Positions 33,904-40,940 of a stretch of DNA of 40,940 bases are shown here, piece after piece. A program made the translations under genes and the position numbers. Below the pieces are notes generated by a model. It made no database searches. It saw only the letters and a program-made list of their open reading frames with translations, and was not told where the DNA came from. The stretch is taken from assembly GCF_025660475.1 (NCBI RefSeq), contig NZ_JAOUSF010000009.1, positions 1-40,940 on the forward strand, in the 5' to 3' direction. The stretch's first letter is position 1; each line of letters starts with the position of its first letter. Source of the DNA: Perspicuibacillus lycopersici. Lineage in GTDB: Bacteria; Bacillota; Bacilli; Bacillales; Caldibacillaceae.

Positions 33904-35451
33904 ATGGTCAATTCAGTAAAAGATACAGATAAAATCATCGTATTGGATTTTGGTAGTCAATATAACCAGCTAATCACAAGAAGAATTCGTGAGTTTGGTG
34001 TGTATAGTGAACTACATCCGCATACCATTACTGCAGAAGAAATTAAAGCAATGAATGTAAAAGGGATTGTTTTTTCTGGCGGTCCGAATAGTGTGTATGA
34101 CGAAAATGCCTTCCATTGTGATGAAAATATTTTTTCATTAGGCCTTCCGATTTTAGGAATTTGTTACGGAATGCAATTGATGGCACAGCATTTTGGTGGG
34201 AAAGTGGAAAAAGCAGCAACACGTGAATACGGGAAAGCAGAAATTACTGTTTCTCCAGAGAAAGTTTTATTCAATGGTCTTCCTGAACAGCAAGTAGTAT
34301 GGATGAGTCATGGTGATCTCGTTGTTGAAGTACCAGAGGGATTTTCTGTTGATGCGGTAACACCAACTTGCCCAATTACTGCGATGAGTGATGAGTCAAG
34401 AAAACTGTATGCTGTTCAATTCCATCCAGAGGTTCGTCATTCGGTTTATGGTAATGACTTACTGAAAAATTTTGTTTTCCAAGCATGTGGTGCAGAAGCT
34501 AATTGGTCGATGGATAATTTTATTGGTATGGAAATTGAAAAAATCCAACAAACCGTTGGTGATAAAAAAGTATTATGCGCATTAAGTGGTGGAGTGGATT
34601 CTTCTGTAGTTGCAGTTTTAATTCATAAAGCAATTGGTGATCAATTAACCTGTATTTTTGTTGATCATGGTTTATTGCGTAAAGGCGAAGCAGATAGTGT
34701 GATGAAAACATTCAAGGATCAATTCCATATGAATGTAATCAAAGTGGATGCGAAAGAACGCTTCTTATCCAAATTAGCAGGAGTAGCTGACCCAGAGCAA
34801 AAACGGAAGATTATCGGTAATGAATTTATTTACGTATTTGATGATGAATCGGAAAAGTTAGCAGGTATCGAATTTTTAGCACAAGGTACTTTATACACAG
34901 ACATTATCGAAAGTGGTACAGCGACTGCTCAAACGATAAAATCGCATCATAATGTCGGCGGACTTCCGAAGGATATGAAATTTAAGCTAATTGAGCCTTT
35001 GAATACATTATTTAAAGATGAGGTTCGTTCACTTGGAACAGCATTAGGAATTCCTGATGAAATTGTTTGGCGCCAACCATTCCCAGGTCCTGGATTAGGA
35101 ATCCGCGTTCTTGGAGAAGTGACAGAGGATAAATTAGAGATTGTTCGTGATTCAGATTATATTTTACGTGAGGAAATTAAAAAAGCTGGTCTTGATCGCG
35201 ACATTTGGCAATACTTCACCGTTCTTCCAAACATTCGTAGCGTAGGTGTAATGGGAGATGCAAGAACATATGACTATACTATCGGAATTCGTGCGGTTAC
35301 ATCGATTGATGGAATGACTTCTGATTGGGCTAGAATTCCTTGGGACGTCTTAGAAAAGATTTCTACAAGAATTGTCAACGAAGTAAAGCATGTCAATCGG
35401 GTCGTGTATGATGTAACAAGTAAGCCACCTGCAACAATTGAGTGGGAATAA
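33904..35451 (+). CDS. guaA: GMP synthase (glutamine-hydrolysing) GuaA
   Basis: GuaA aminates XMP to GMP using glutamine and ATP. The 515-residue protein has an N-terminal class I amidotransferase with Cys87 (GICYGMQ) and His174-Glu176 (QFHPEVRHS), the ATP pyrophosphatase loop LSGGVDSSV at about 227-235, and the C-terminal dimerisation domain ending [13 protein letters not shown] at 33895 belongs to the TGAGGTGA ribosome site; ATG 33904 is the likely start. Expression is under a guanine riboswitch, a sensible feedback on GMP synthesis. Confidence 0.97.
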   Translation: MVNSVKDTDKIIVLDFGSQYNQLITRRIREFGVYSELHPHTITAEEIKAMNVKGIVFSGGPNSVYDENAFHCDENIFSLGLPILGICYGMQLMAQHFGGKVEKAATREYGKAEITVSPEKVLFNGLPEQQVVWMSHGDLVVEVPEGFSVDAVTPTCPITAMSDESRKLYAVQFHPEVRHSVYGNDLLKNFVFQACGAEANWSMDNFIGMEIEKIQQTVGDKKVLCALSGGVDSSVVAVLIHKAIGDQLTCIFVDHGLLRKGEADSVMKTFKDQFHMNVIKVDAKERFLSKLAGVADPEQKRKIIGNEFIYVFDDESEKLAGIEFLAQGTLYTDIIESGTATAQTIKSHHNVGGLPKDMKFKLIEPLNTLFKDEVRSLGTALGIPDEIVWRQPFPGPGLGIRVLGEVTEDKLEIVRDSDYILREEIKKAGLDRDIWQYFTVLPNIRSVGVMGDARTYDYTIGIRAVTSIDGMTSDWARIPWDVLEKISTRIVNEVKHVNRVVYDVTSKPPATIEWE

Positions 35452-35499
35452 AAGACGAACGTTCGATTAGAAAATTAATAAAATAATTCGTTCTTGCTA

Positions 35500-35528
35500 T
35501 TGACGCTTCTGTCGAAAATTGTTACGAT
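35500..35528 (+). promoter_or_regulatory. Promoter of pbuG
   Basis: TTGACG, 17 nt, TACGAT. A perfect palindrome CGAACGTTCG (35456-35465) lies 35 nt upstream; it contains CGAAC as in PurR boxes but does not match the full PurBox arrangement. Confidence 0.65.
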
Positions 35529-35553
35529 AAACATAGAAAAAATGAATAAAAAA

Positions 35554-35703
35554 TACTCGTATAATATTGAGGATATGGCTCAAAAGTTTCTACCAAGCTA
35601 CCGTAAATAGCTTGACTACGAGGTAATTGTAACGATTGGAGATACTTACTCCATTCGTTATTTACCTTTTTGTCAAGCTCCGTTCTCTTTCGGAGCTTTT
35701 TCT
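35554..35703 (+). promoter_or_regulatory. Guanine riboswitch before pbuG
   Basis: P1 is CTCGTA/TACGAG (35556-35561, 35617-35622), P2 TTGAG/CTCAA with loop GATATGG, and P3 AAGCTA/TAGCTT with loop CCGTAAA. TGACTACG carries the guanine-specific C. Two hairpins with T runs follow: 35622-35672 (TAACGATTGGAG paired with CTCCATTCGTTA at 11 of 12, plus GGTAA/TTACC, then TTTTT) and 35675-35703 (AGCTCCG/CGGAGCT). AGCTTGAC in P3/J3-1 can pair with GTCAAGCT (35672-35679) to open the second hairpin. Confidence 0.93.
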
Positions 35704-35797
35704 ATTGGTTTGGAAGAATCACAGTAATTCCTTTTGAGTTAGTCCTTGCAGAAAAAAATAGAGAAAATCTATCAAAAAAAGGAAGGTCAGGGGAAAC

Positions 35798-37096
35798 ATG
35801 AAGAAATACTTTCAATTTGAGGAATTAGGTACAAATTTTAGAACAGAATTTATTGCGGGTTTAACTACTTTTTTAGCGATGGCATATATCTTATTTGTTA
35901 ATCCGCAAACACTAGCTCAGACTGGAATGGATCAAGGGGCAGTCTTTACTGCTACAGCACTTGCAGCAGCGATTGGATCATTGATAATGGGGATTGTTGC
36001 AAAATATCCGGTGGCTCTTGCACCTGGAATGGGGCTTAATGCATTTTTTACCTATACAGTTGTTATTGGCTTTGGTATTCCATGGCAAACAGCTTTAGCC
36101 GGTGTATTAGTATCTGGTGTAGTTTTAGTTATTCTGACATTAACTCGTATTCGGGAAGTTATTATTAATGCAATTCCAAATAACTTGAAATTAGCAGTGG
36201 GAGCCGGAATTGGTCTATTTATTGCATTTATTGGTTTAATCAATTCAGAAATAGTTGTAAATAATGATGCAACGCTAGTTGGAATCGGAAATCTTTCTTC
36301 ACCAACTGTTTTATTAGCAATTTTTGGACTTATTATTTCTATTATTTTGTTAACTATTGGGGTAAGAGCAGCCATTTTTTATGGTATGATTCTTACTTCG
36401 ATTGTTGGTATGATTTTTGGTATTATTGATCATCCGAAGGGGATCCATGACATTGTTGGGAATGTTCCTAGTTTATCGTCAACGTTTGGACAAGCGTTTA
36501 ATCACTTAGGTGATATTTTCACGTTGCAAATGCTAGGTGTTATTTTAACGTTTATGTTCGTTGACTTCTTTGATACTGCTGGAACATTAGTTGCAGTTGC
36601 ATCACAGGCGGGAATTATGAAAGAAGGAAAATTACCACGTGCGGGTAGAGCTTTAACTTCTGATTCAGCAGCGACTGTTGTTGGGGCAGTTCTTGGTACA
36701 TCAAGTACTACTTCTTATGTAGAATCTTCTGCAGGTGTTGCTGTCGGAGGGAAATCTGGGTTTACAGCAGTAGTTACCGCTGCATTTTTCTTATTGGCAT
36801 TATTATTTTCACCATTATTAAATATTGTAACTAGTCAAGTAACAGCTCCTGCACTAATTATCGTTGGGGTGTTAATGGCTACTAACCTGAAAGATATTGA
36901 GTGGAATAAAATTGAAGTTGCAGTTCCTGCCTTTTTTACGGTTCTTATGATGCCTCTTACTTATAGCATCGCAACAGGTATTGCGGTAGGATTTATTTTC
37001 TACCCTATTACAATGGTAGTAAAGGGACGAATAAAAGAAGTACATCCGATTATGTGGTTTTTAGCAATTGTATTTATTCTCTACCTATTTATTTAA
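35798..37096 (+). CDS. pbuG: Guanine/hypoxanthine permease PbuG
   Basis: A 432-residue purine permease of the AzgA type (NCS2/UraA-like fold), with 12-14 membrane segments. Typical parts are EFIAGLTTFLAMAYILFVNP near the N-terminus, ALAPGMGLNAFF, MFVDFFDTAGTLVAVASQAG and GTSSTTSYVESSAGVAVGGK, the substrate-site segments of the family. AGGGGAA precedes the ATG at 35798. Guanine-riboswitch control supports purine uptake as its role; guanine versus hypoxanthine preference is by homology with B. subtilis PbuG. Confidence 0.94.
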   Translation: MKKYFQFEELGTNFRTEFIAGLTTFLAMAYILFVNPQTLAQTGMDQGAVFTATALAAAIGSLIMGIVAKYPVALAPGMGLNAFFTYTVVIGFGIPWQTALAGVLVSGVVLVILTLTRIREVIINAIPNNLKLAVGAGIGLFIAFIGLINSEIVVNNDATLVGIGNLSSPTVLLAIFGLIISIILLTIGVRAAIFYGMILTSIVGMIFGIIDHPKGIHDIVGNVPSLSSTFGQAFNHLGDIFTLQMLGVILTFMFVDFFDTAGTLVAVASQAGIMKEGKLPRAGRALTSDSAATVVGAVLGTSSTTSYVESSAGVAVGGKSGFTAVVTAAFFLLALLFSPLLNIVTSQVTAPALIIVGVLMATNLKDIEWNKIEVAVPAFFTVLMMPLTYSIATGIAVGFIFYPITMVVKGRIKEVHPIMWFLAIVFILYLFI

Positions 37097-37142
37097 TAAG
37101 GAATCAGAAGGTAGTAATAAGTATGAATAAATTTTAGGTAAT

Positions 37143-37170
37143 AGGAAGCTGATTGTCGGCTTCCTTTTTG
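37143..37170 (+). terminator. Terminator of pbuG
   Basis: AGGAAGC/GCTTCCT (37143-37149, 37159-37165), 9-nt loop and a T run. Confidence 0.88.
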
Positions 37171-37277
37171 CTATAGGAAAAGTTTTCAATTGCATTTTTA
37201 ATAGGTTAACAGTAGTATAGATATGATATCGACCAGAAAAGTTTTATTAACTGGTAAAAACGGATAGGGTGCTACTT

Positions 37278-38117
37278 ATGGAGAAATGTATCGTAAAAAA
37301 AGCATTGAATAATAATGTGCTAATTGCAGAACATGAATTGTATAATGAAGTGGTTCTCATTGGTAAAGGAATTGGCTTTAATAGAAAAGCAGGAGATCTA
37401 TTGGAACCAAGTCTAGTGGAAAAGATGTTTATATTAAAAGATAAACGAGAGCAAGAACAATATAAACAATTACTACCACAAATGGATGAGGCTATCTTTG
37501 ATACGATTGTTGAAGCATTTGAAATCATACAAAAGCGTACCCAATCAATGTTAAATGAGCATATTCATGTTTCTTTAACGGATCATTTACTATTTTCAGT
37601 CCATCGATTTATGAAAGGGATGTCAATAAAAAATCCATTTTTAATGGAAACGAAAACATTGTATCCGATGGAATTTGAAGTAGCGCAAGAAGTGGTGGAT
37701 ATAGTGAACCAATCGCTACATATTAATTTACCGATAGATGAGGTTGGTTTTATCACACTTCATATTCATAGTGCACTGACAGATAAAGAACTTTCAGAGG
37801 TGAATCGGCACTCGAAGCTAGTAAGTGAATTGATTGATATAATCGAGCAGGAGCTTCATTTGCAAATCGACAAGGAAAGTATTGATTACATGCGGCTCAT
37901 TCGCCATCTTCGTTTTGCAATTGAACGAGTAAAAAGGGGAGAGATGTTAGGAGAAAATCCAAAAATTGCTTTACTGCTGCAAATGGAATATCCTATCTGT
38001 TACAACCTTTCCTGGAAGTTAATAAAAATCATGCAAAACACCTTGAAGAGACCAGTTGATAATGCGGAAGCAGTTTATTTAACAATGCATTTACAGCGTA
38101 TTCAAAATAAGGGATAA
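37278..38117 (+). CDS. glcT: Transcription antiterminator GlcT (BglG family)
   Basis: GlcT is an RNA-binding antiterminator for ptsG, controlled by phosphorylation from the PTS. The 279-residue protein has an N-terminal RNA-binding CAT domain (about 1-60, with KKALNNNVLIAEH and GKGIGFNRKAGD) and two PRD domains holding the regulatory histidines (for example HVSLTDHLLF, LPIDEVGFITLHIHSAL, and NAEAVYLTMHLQRI at the end). The frame opens at a GTG at 37269 within the AGGGTG ribosome site; ATG 37278 is preferred. The ptsG leader that follows has a matching RNA target. Confidence 0.94.
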   Translation: MEKCIVKKALNNNVLIAEHELYNEVVLIGKGIGFNRKAGDLLEPSLVEKMFILKDKREQEQYKQLLPQMDEAIFDTIVEAFEIIQKRTQSMLNEHIHVSLTDHLLFSVHRFMKGMSIKNPFLMETKTLYPMEFEVAQEVVDIVNQSLHINLPIDEVGFITLHIHSALTDKELSEVNRHSKLVSELIDIIEQELHLQIDKESIDYMRLIRHLRFAIERVKRGEMLGENPKIALLLQMEYPICYNLSWKLIKIMQNTLKRPVDNAEAVYLTMHLQRIQNKG

Positions 38118-38162
38118 CTGCTAAGGGAAATTTTACATTCGTAGGTAATCTACCATTCGAAT

Positions 38163-38261
38163 ATATGTTACCGATATGATTAGGCGTGAGTAATAGATAG
38201 TGAATTACATAAAATGGAGACAACTATTTTTGTAATTCTATCTTTTTCTCATGCCTTTTTT
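38163..38261 (+). promoter_or_regulatory. GlcT RNA antiterminator (RAT) overlapping a terminator
   Basis: TGTTACCGATATGATTAGGC (38166-38185) followed by GTGAGTAAT resembles the RAT consensus TGTTACTG..(G)CAGGC of BglG-family systems; GTTAC pairs with GTAAT. It overlaps by 17 nt the 5' arm of a long terminator: AGGCGTGAG (38182-38190) with CTCATGCCT (38248-38256), and GAATTACA with TGTAATTC, followed by six T residues. GlcT binding to the RAT would block the terminator and allow ptsG expression. Confidence 0.85.
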
Positions 38262-38350
38262 ATTTACAATTACTTCGGGAAGCTAGAGACAATAGATTTT
38301 CTCACTTGGCTTATCCGTTAACTTGAGTGTTGAATTAGGAGGATAATCGA

Positions 38351-40408
38351 ATGTTCAAGAAGATATTCGGTACTTTACAAAAAATCGGTAAAGCTTTGAT
38401 GCTGCCGGTTGCTTTGTTGCCTGCTGCCGGTTTATTACTTGGAATTGGTAATGCGATTGGACAAGAAAATATGCTTGATTTTCTTCCGTTTCTAGAAGCG
38501 GACTGGATTCAGTTGGTCGGAAATGTTATGGAAGATGCAGGGAATATTATTTTTAGTAACCTTGCTTTAATTTTTGCGACTGGGGTTGCGATTGGATTAG
38601 CAGGGGATGGTACTGCAGCACTTGCCGCTATCGTTGGGTACTTAGTATTAAACCAGGTAATGGGTTCTTGGATAGGATTAACTGCTGATAATATTGTAGG
38701 ATCCCCAAGCTATGCATCTGTATTAGGTATTCCGACACTACAAACAGGTGTATTTGGTGGTATTATCGTTGGTTTGATTGCGGCATTTGCTTACAATAAA
38801 TATCATAATATACAAATGCCATCCTTCCTTGGATTCTTTGCTGGTAAACGGTTTGTGCCGATTGCTACAGCAGCAATCTCCTTTGTCATCGGATTGTTGT
38901 TATTGGCCGTTTGGCCACCAATCCAAATTGGATTGAACTCAGTATCCCTTTGGTTAATTGATGAAGGAACATATTTTGCAGTATTTATGTTCGGCTTTGT
39001 TAAACGATTACTTATTCCGTTTGGTTTGCATCATATTTATCATGCGCCATTCTGGTATGAATTCGGTTCCTACACTACTGCTGCTGGGGAACTAGTGCGT
39101 GGGGATATGACAATATTCTTTGCTCAATTGAAGGACGGAGTAGATATTACGGCGGGTAACTTTATGGCGGGTGAATTCCCAATAATGATGTTTGGATTAC
39201 CTGCTGCCGCGTTAGCGATGTACCATACCGCGCGTCCGGAACGGAAAAAGCTAGTAGCAGGTTTATTAGGTTCTGCTGCATTAACTTCTTTCTTAACAGG
39301 TATAACAGAACCATTAGAATTTACCTTCTTATTCTTATCACCAGTACTATTTTTTGTACATGCAGTATTAGATGGTTTGTCCTTTGTGTTAATGACATTT
39401 TTAAATGTTAATATTGGTTATACCTTTTCTGGTGGATTTATTGACTTCTTATTATTTGGTATTTTACCAGGAAGAGAGCCATGGTGGATTACCATTATCC
39501 TTGGTCTTATCTTTGGTGTACTTTACTACTCCATCTTCCGTTTCTTTATTAAAATATTTGATTTAAAAACTCCTGGTCGAGAAGCTGTGGAAGAAAGTGG
39601 GGAATTGGCTGATATGAAGAGGCATGTTGGTGATCTTCCTTACAATATTCTTGAAGCGATGGGTGGAAAAGAAAATATTGCACACTTAGATGCATGTATT
39701 ACTCGTTTACGTGTATCGGTTAATGACATAAAAAATGTGGATAAAGAAGAATTGAAAAAATTAGGAGCTTCTGGAGTAGTAGAGGTTGGTAATAATATTC
39801 AAGCGATTTTTGGTCCTGAATCTGATTCGTTGAAGAGTCAAATACAAGCTATTATTAGTGGAAGAAAACCAAGATCTATCAACACAAATCAACAAACAGA
39901 GGTTATGCAACAAATTGAAGAGGTAAATCCACAAGTGTTTCAAAATAGATTGGTTAAAGAAACGTATATCGCTCCATTAAAAGGTACAGTAAAATCTATT
40001 ACTGAAGTACCTGATCGAGTATTTTCCGGAAAAATGATGGGGGATGGTTTTGCAATTGAACCTACAGATGGTATGGTTGTAGCACCGGCGGATGGTAAGA
40101 TTGTTAATGTATTTCCGACAAAACATGCTATTGGGTTACAGTCTAAGGGAGGACGTGAAATACTAATTCATTTTGGTATTGGTACGGTTCATTTAAAAGG
40201 TGAAGGCTTTGAAGTATTAGTAAATGATGAAGAAGAAGTAAAAGCTGGACAACCTTTATTGAGAGTAGATCTTGATTTCATTAAACAAAACACATCATCA
40301 ACTATTACGCCTGTTGTATTTACAAACCTAAAAGAAGATGAATTTGTCGTTCTTAACAAAACTGGTGAAGTTGAAATAAAAGAAGAAAATGTAATTACTA
40401 TTCTGTAA
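38351..40408 (+). CDS. ptsG: Glucose PTS permease EIICBA, PtsG
   Basis: Imports and phosphorylates glucose in the phosphotransferase system. The 685-residue protein has domains in order IIC, IIB and IIA. The membrane IIC part is about 1-410 ([18 protein letters not shown], and [13 protein letters not shown]). IIB carries the phosphocysteine Cys449 ([11 protein letters not shown]). IIA carries His592 (KHAIG) and the phospho-accepting His607 (ILIHFGI), 15 residues apart as in known IIA-Glc. AGGAGG precedes the ATG at 38351. Sugar specificity for glucose is inferred from GlcT and the RAT upstream. Confidence 0.96.
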   Translation: MFKKIFGTLQKIGKALMLPVALLPAAGLLLGIGNAIGQENMLDFLPFLEADWIQLVGNVMEDAGNIIFSNLALIFATGVAIGLAGDGTAALAAIVGYLVLNQVMGSWIGLTADNIVGSPSYASVLGIPTLQTGVFGGIIVGLIAAFAYNKYHNIQMPSFLGFFAGKRFVPIATAAISFVIGLLLLAVWPPIQIGLNSVSLWLIDEGTYFAVFMFGFVKRLLIPFGLHHIYHAPFWYEFGSYTTAAGELVRGDMTIFFAQLKDGVDITAGNFMAGEFPIMMFGLPAAALAMYHTARPERKKLVAGLLGSAALTSFLTGITEPLEFTFLFLSPVLFFVHAVLDGLSFVLMTFLNVNIGYTFSGGFIDFLLFGILPGREPWWITIILGLIFGVLYYSIFRFFIKIFDLKTPGREAVEESGELADMKRHVGDLPYNILEAMGGKENIAHLDACITRLRVSVNDIKNVDKEELKKLGASGVVEVGNNIQAIFGPESDSLKSQIQAIISGRKPRSINTNQQTEVMQQIEEVNPQVFQNRLVKETYIAPLKGTVKSITEVPDRVFSGKMMGDGFAIEPTDGMVVAPADGKIVNVFPTKHAIGLQSKGGREILIHFGIGTVHLKGEGFEVLVNDEEEVKAGQPLLRVDLDFIKQNTSSTITPVVFTNLKEDEFVVLNKTGEVEIKEENVITIL

Positions 40409-40432
40409 TCATGTACTGTACAATTTAAATGA

Positions 40433-40469
40433 AGAGATGTCCTGATATATTTATGGCGTCTCTTTTTTT
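40433..40469 (+). terminator. Terminator of ptsG
   Basis: AGAGATG/CGTCTCT (40433-40439, 40457-40463) with an inner CC/GG pair, followed by seven T residues. Confidence 0.85.
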
Positions 40470-40538
40470 GTATCGGTTTACGATGGATAAGGATGTCTAT
40501 TCGATTATTTCACGTTATGAATTTTTTTTAAAAAGTTG

Positions 40539-40568
40539 TTGACTTATGTTAGGGAAGGGAGGTATAAT
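40539..40568 (+). promoter_or_regulatory. rRNA operon promoter P1
   Basis: TTGACT, 18 nt, TATAAT (40563-40568). First of three tandem promoters before the 16S gene. Confidence 0.8.
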
Positions 40569-40630
40569 TACAAAGCTGCTTCATTAAGGGAGTGTGCAAG
40601 TTTAAGAGATTAATAAGTTTAAAAAACTTA

Positions 40631-40659
40631 TTGACTTCTTAGTTTTAAAATGATATTAT
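40631..40659 (+). promoter_or_regulatory. rRNA operon promoter P2
   Basis: TTGACT, 17 nt, TATTAT with an extended TGA before the -10. Confidence 0.8.
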
Positions 40660-40710
40660 ATCTAAGTCGCTTTTAAAAATGAATTTTATTTTTTGTTCTT
40701 TTTAAAAAAG

Positions 40711-40739
40711 TTGACATAAGATTTTGAATGTGATATAAT
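40711..40739 (+). promoter_or_regulatory. rRNA operon promoter P3
   Basis: TTGACA, 17 nt, TATAAT, consensus in both boxes, with an extended TGA. The leader after it has GAACCTTGAAAACTGAACAA (40769-40788), the usual pre-16S processing and antitermination region of Bacillales. Confidence 0.92.
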
Positions 40740-40842
40740 AATTGAGCTGCTTTAGAAAAAGCAGTAATTGAACCTTGAAAACTGAACAAGACGAAGCGTT
40801 TAATTAAACTATTTTTTAAACATTTTTGAGCTAATCAAACAC

Positions 40843-40940
40843 TTTTTGGAGAGTTTGATCCTGGCTCAGGACGAACGCTGGCGGCGTGCCTAATACATGC
40901 AAGTCGAGCGAATAAATTAGAAGCTTGCTTCTAATTTATT
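40843..40940 (+). rRNA. 16S ribosomal RNA, 5' end (cut by window)
   Basis: GAGAGTTTGATCCTGGCTC followed by AGGACGAACGCTGGCGGCG is the universal 5' start of 16S rRNA in Firmicutes. The V1 hairpin (AATAAATTAGAAGC/GCTTCTAATTTATT) is complete at the window edge. The start is placed by analogy with B. subtilis and may be off by one or two bases. Confidence 0.98.

Noticed and set aside
35451..35499. PurR box upstream of pbuG
   Set aside because: CGAACGTTCG has the core, but two properly spaced inverted PurBoxes are not seen; left as a bare palindrome.

Overview
The window is about 41 kb of AT-rich Firmicutes chromosome. Gene order follows Bacillus subtilis in two blocks: ydiB-ydiC-ydiD-gcp / ydiF / rex(ydiH)-tatAy-tatCy-ydiK-ydiL-groES-groEL, and later yeaC-yeaD-yebA-guaA-pbuG. 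The pspA-ydjG-ydjH-ydjI set is also intact. A tRNA cluster ends at the left edge and a 16S rRNA gene starts at the right edge. The 'GAGCGAA' run before the 16S V1 loop resembles Lysinibacillus/Psychrobacillus-type Planococcaceae (Caryophanaceae), so I infer a Bacillales member near that family; genus is not decided.

Layout. 1-183: tRNA-fMet (partial), tRNA-Asp, terminator. 290-2919: tsaE-tsaB-rimI-tsaD (t6A tRNA modification plus an N-acetyltransferase), tightly overlapping. 3039-3228: five perfect DnaA boxes between converging genes. 3267-5204: ABC-F ATPase. 5567-7296: rex, tatA, tatC. 7343-8303: two small membrane-protein genes. 8492-10591: CIRCE-controlled groESL. 10640-12062: an accessory scar behind groEL holding a broken integrase tail, a broken antitoxin-like gene, a truncated IS1595-type transposase and one intact nucleotidyltransferase-like gene. 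12541-15485: a flavin redox island (two FMN reductases, a luciferase-like monooxygenase and an HxlR regulator) with a shared operator. 15658-17758: a DeoR regulator overlapping a MurA paralogue whose catalytic-loop Cys is Asp. 17928-21700: the pspA envelope-stress operon with an ECF-like promoter and an embedded foldback repeat. 21900-25193: fumarase and a solitary oligopeptide-binding lipoprotein. 25335-28064: a divergent MFS exporter and XRE-TPR regulator sharing three 17-bp palindromes. 28333-28935: an unrecognised protein. 29262-33621: MoxR, DUF58 and transglutaminase genes. 33625-37096: guaA and pbuG, each behind a guanine riboswitch. 37278-40408: glcT and ptsG with an RNA antiterminator. 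40539-40940: three tandem rRNA promoters and the 16S start.

How the parts work together. Much of the window is core housekeeping with readable control: CIRCE/HrcA for chaperonins, guanine riboswitches for GMP synthesis and purine uptake, GlcT-RAT antitermination for glucose uptake, and possible CcpA sites near rex and fumC. The least familiar material is the DeoR + Asp-MurA pair, the HxlR/flavin island with its duplicated 20-bp operator, and the XRE-TPR/MFS switch, whose regulator seems to start at a rare ATT codon or a poorly supported TTG. I do not see an unmistakable new defence or mobile system; those three modules are the best candidates for undescribed biology.

Many start codons were reassigned from the longest open frame using Shine-Dalgarno position; each entry gives the reason. 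All family names come from recognised motifs and remembered homologues, with no database search.
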